Shown: positions 7,028-8,502 of the stretch, in pieces
Numbering within the stretch: position 1 is the first letter of the stretch
Layout of the letters: each line of letters opens with the position of its first letter
Source of the DNA: Clostridia bacterium
Lineage (GTDB): Bacteria; Bacillota; Clostridia; SK-Y3; JACMMQ01
Length of the DNA: 8,502 nucleotides
NCBI GenBank assembly: GCA_014378955.1
Contig: JACMMQ010000237.1
Coordinates: 1 to 8,502, forward strand
Direction: 5' to 3'
Position numbers and translations under genes: made by a program
The notes under the pieces: generated by a model
What the model saw: only the letters and a program-made list of their open reading frames with translations
Told to the model about the DNA's origin: nothing
The model's database searches: none

Positions 7028-8092
7028 ATGGGAATACAACGAAACTTTATAATGCTCACACCAATTGAAGGTGGGAGAGGCTTTGCTAAAATAGAACAAA
7101 GGGATAAAGCACAAAAATGGACGATACAAGTACAGGGTGTCGTGAATATTTCAAAAACAGAGGTGTACTTATTGGACTCGCATGCGCCAGACGTCACCCC
7201 TTATTATTTGGGTGAAATTTGCTTCGAAAATGGCACAGGGTGTTTAAATGAGGATTTAAAAAGGCCTGCCCATGCATGGGATTCAATTATCATTAGCCAT
7301 GATAAAAAGCCAGTTTTTTCGGGTAATGTGAAGGATTGGGATGTTGTGCAAGCCTATTTGTCAAGCACAAAACCAAAAGAGGATGTGCAAACGAGCACAC
7401 CTGAAAGTGTTGTACATAATGAAGCACCCATCATGGAGCAGGAACAAACACCTGTACAAGCGCATCCGATAGTACACGATGTAGCAAGTCCAGCAGAGGA
7501 TGCTATTTCAAATAATGCTGATGCAACGTCAGAGGAACCATTAACGCCTGAAGCATATGCGCAAAATATGCCGGAATTTTTCTTTACGGATGATGGCACG
7601 AATAGATATATGCATGCAGATGAAACACCACTCAATCAAACTGAAATACCTGTGCAAGACGAATTGCCTACACAGGAAGATTTTCCAATAGAGGCTACAG
7701 AAAAGCAAGGCAAAGCCATGTTTGAATTTAACACGCCACCCTTACGCGCAAAATGGTGGCTCATTCGTACGTTTGAGTTTATGTTTTACGACCTTGGCAT
7801 CCCAGAGCTACCAATCAAGGACTACCACACCAACTGTATCAAGCATATGACCGCCATGTATAATTTATTGACCGTGCATTGCGTGATGAAGTATGGTTAT
7901 TATTGCATCGGTTTTGACCGAGATACCCTTATTTATGCCATTCCTGCCCTTTATGCGATTGACCCGCCTGCACTGTGGTATGTTTACAACCACGCTAAAT
8001 GGATGCCCGTTCAAAAGGGTGAATTCAAAGATGGTGCGCTAGGATATTGGATTATGAAAATCAATACAAAAAGTGGCGAATTGCTTGCATAA
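7028..8092 (+). CDS. Two-domain hypothetical protein with a long acidic linker
   Basis: This 354-residue protein was not recognised with certainty. Residues 1-110 form a compact, strand-rich domain (GRGFAKIEQRD, WTIQVQGVVN, TEVYLLDS, YYLGEI). Residues 112-230 are a low-complexity linker rich in Glu, Pro, Thr, Gln and Ala. Residues 236-354 are an aromatic-rich domain (KWWLIRTFEFMFYDLGIPELP, YGYYCIGFDRDTLIYAIPALYA, ALGYWIMKIN). No signal peptide or membrane helix is seen. The layout recalls, from memory, clostridial proteins of unknown function with a similar N-terminal strand domain and a C-terminal domain ending in a GYW motif. The ATG is preceded by GGGGTGAT at 7016-7023. An in-frame GTG at 7019 overlaps that site and is less likely. 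Two CotF-like genes follow, suggesting but not proving a link to sporulation. Confidence 0.8.
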   Translation: MGIQRNFIMLTPIEGGRGFAKIEQRDKAQKWTIQVQGVVNISKTEVYLLDSHAPDVTPYYLGEICFENGTGCLNEDLKRPAHAWDSIIISHDKKPVFSGNVKDWDVVQAYLSSTKPKEDVQTSTPESVVHNEAPIMEQEQTPVQAHPIVHDVASPAEDAISNNADATSEEPLTPEAYAQNMPEFFFTDDGTNRYMHADETPLNQTEIPVQDELPTQEDFPIEATEKQGKAMFEFNTPPLRAKWWLIRTFEFMFYDLGIPELPIKDYHTNCIKHMTAMYNLLTVHCVMKYGYYCIGFDRDTLIYAIPALYAIDPPALWYVYNHAKWMPVQKGEFKDGALGYWIMKINTKSGELLA

Positions 8093-8162
8093 TTTTCCCC
8101 GAAATGTCAATAATACTCTACGACAGAAAAACTGTTAGTTAAATACGAAAGGGGAGAATACC

Positions 8163-8348
8163 ATGCCAAACATTACGTCAAAGGAATTATCCGCATTAGA
8201 GGATCAGTTGAACTACGAGCAAATGCTCGTGAAAAAGTACAGAACATTTGCAGGGCAATGTAGTGATGTTGCGTTGCAAAACAAATGTACGCAAATTGCG
8301 AACAAGCACCAAGAACACTTTAACAAATTGATGAATTACTTACAGTAG
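8163..8348 (+). CDS. Small CotF-like spore coat protein
   Basis: This complete 61-residue protein is probably a helical hairpin. The helix around ELSALEDQLNYEQMLVKKYRTFA (8-30) is followed by GQCSD and a second helix with CTQIANKHQEHFNKLMNYL (42-60). The second part resembles the end of the CotF-type coat protein family of spore formers (pattern C..IA..H..HFN.L...L). AAAGGGGAG at 8148-8156 lies six bases before the ATG. It starts 70 bases after the linker protein and is followed 15 bases later by a related gene. Its neighbour aligns with it without gaps (Y26, T28, A30, C33, V36, L38, N40 and I45 identical). The spore coat role is inferred from the family. Confidence 0.8.
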   Translation: MPNITSKELSALEDQLNYEQMLVKKYRTFAGQCSDVALQNKCTQIANKHQEHFNKLMNYLQ

Positions 8349-8363
8349 AGAGGAGTGTATAAA

Positions 8364-8502
8364 TTGTCAAATCAAACAATGGGCGATAAGGAATTAATCA
8401 ATGATTCCATCGCTAGTCAAAAGATGATAGAAAGTAATTACGATACCTACGCCAATGAATGCGTAAATGTGAATTTAAGAAATGACTTTTTAAATATTTG
8501 TA
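8364..8502 (+). CDS. CotF-like spore coat protein, 5' part only
   Basis: The first 46 residues of a second CotF-like protein run off the right edge of the window. The likely start is TTG at 8364, with AGAGGAG at 8349-8355 eight bases upstream. The in-frame ATG at 8379 is 23 bases from that site and therefore unlikely. The visible sequence, MGDKELINDSIASQKMIESN then YDTYANECVNVNLRNDFLNI, fits the N-terminal half of CotF-type coat proteins (ND.L.SQK....Y.....EC....LR..F..I). It is a paralogue of the 61-residue protein just upstream and very likely co-transcribed with it. Full length is unknown because the gene is cut by the edge. Confidence 0.8.
   Translation, partial: MSNQTMGDKELINDSIASQKMIESNYDTYANECVNVNLRNDFLNIC

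Noticed and set aside
7354..7635. Minus-strand open frame of 93 residues opposite the linker region
   Set aside because: It is the mirror of the biased linker codons (Ser, Cys and Ala rich), with no ribosome site. The + strand frame is far better supported.

Overview
The window looks like chromosomal DNA from a low-GC, endospore-forming Firmicute, most likely a clostridial lineage. The reasons are AT-rich coding sequence, strong GGAGG-type ribosome sites before almost every gene, a GTG and a TTG start, a bacterial-type aspartyl-tRNA synthetase, and two small CotF-like spore coat proteins at the right end. The species cannot be read from the sequence. All supported genes are on the + strand.

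Layout. Positions 1-208 are non-coding: the end of a hairpin-rich repeat (1-88), then two more hairpins (125-167) in the leader of aspS. aspS itself (209-1987) is complete. A 281-base gap follows; it is largely filled by a run of five consecutive hairpins (2086-2213) whose right part is a second copy of the repeat at 1-88. Next is a tight four-gene operon (2269-6782): an ABC ATPase, a six-helix permease, a GldG-like membrane-anchored protein and a DUF4340-type membrane-anchored protein. Neighbouring genes overlap or lie within 14 bases of each other, and an intrinsic terminator (6802-6844) closes the operon.

The next gap (6845-7027) holds a possible -10 box and a 64-base element made of two inverted copies of one hairpin unit that differ only by compensatory stem changes plus one outer base. 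A 354-residue two-domain protein of unknown function with a long acidic linker follows (7028-8092). Last come a complete 61-residue CotF-like protein (8163-8348) and the first 46 residues of a second, related one (8364 to the window edge).

How the genes work together. The four-gene operon has the gene order of the gliding-motility-type (Gld) ABC exporters: the ATPase powers the permease, and the GldG-like and DUF4340 proteins place large domains outside the membrane next to it. The substrate is unknown. The right-hand genes are probably connected with the spore surface, by the CotF similarity. No CRISPR array, tRNA, rRNA, transposase or phage gene was seen. The least explained parts are the structured intergenic repeats and the linker protein at 7028-8092.
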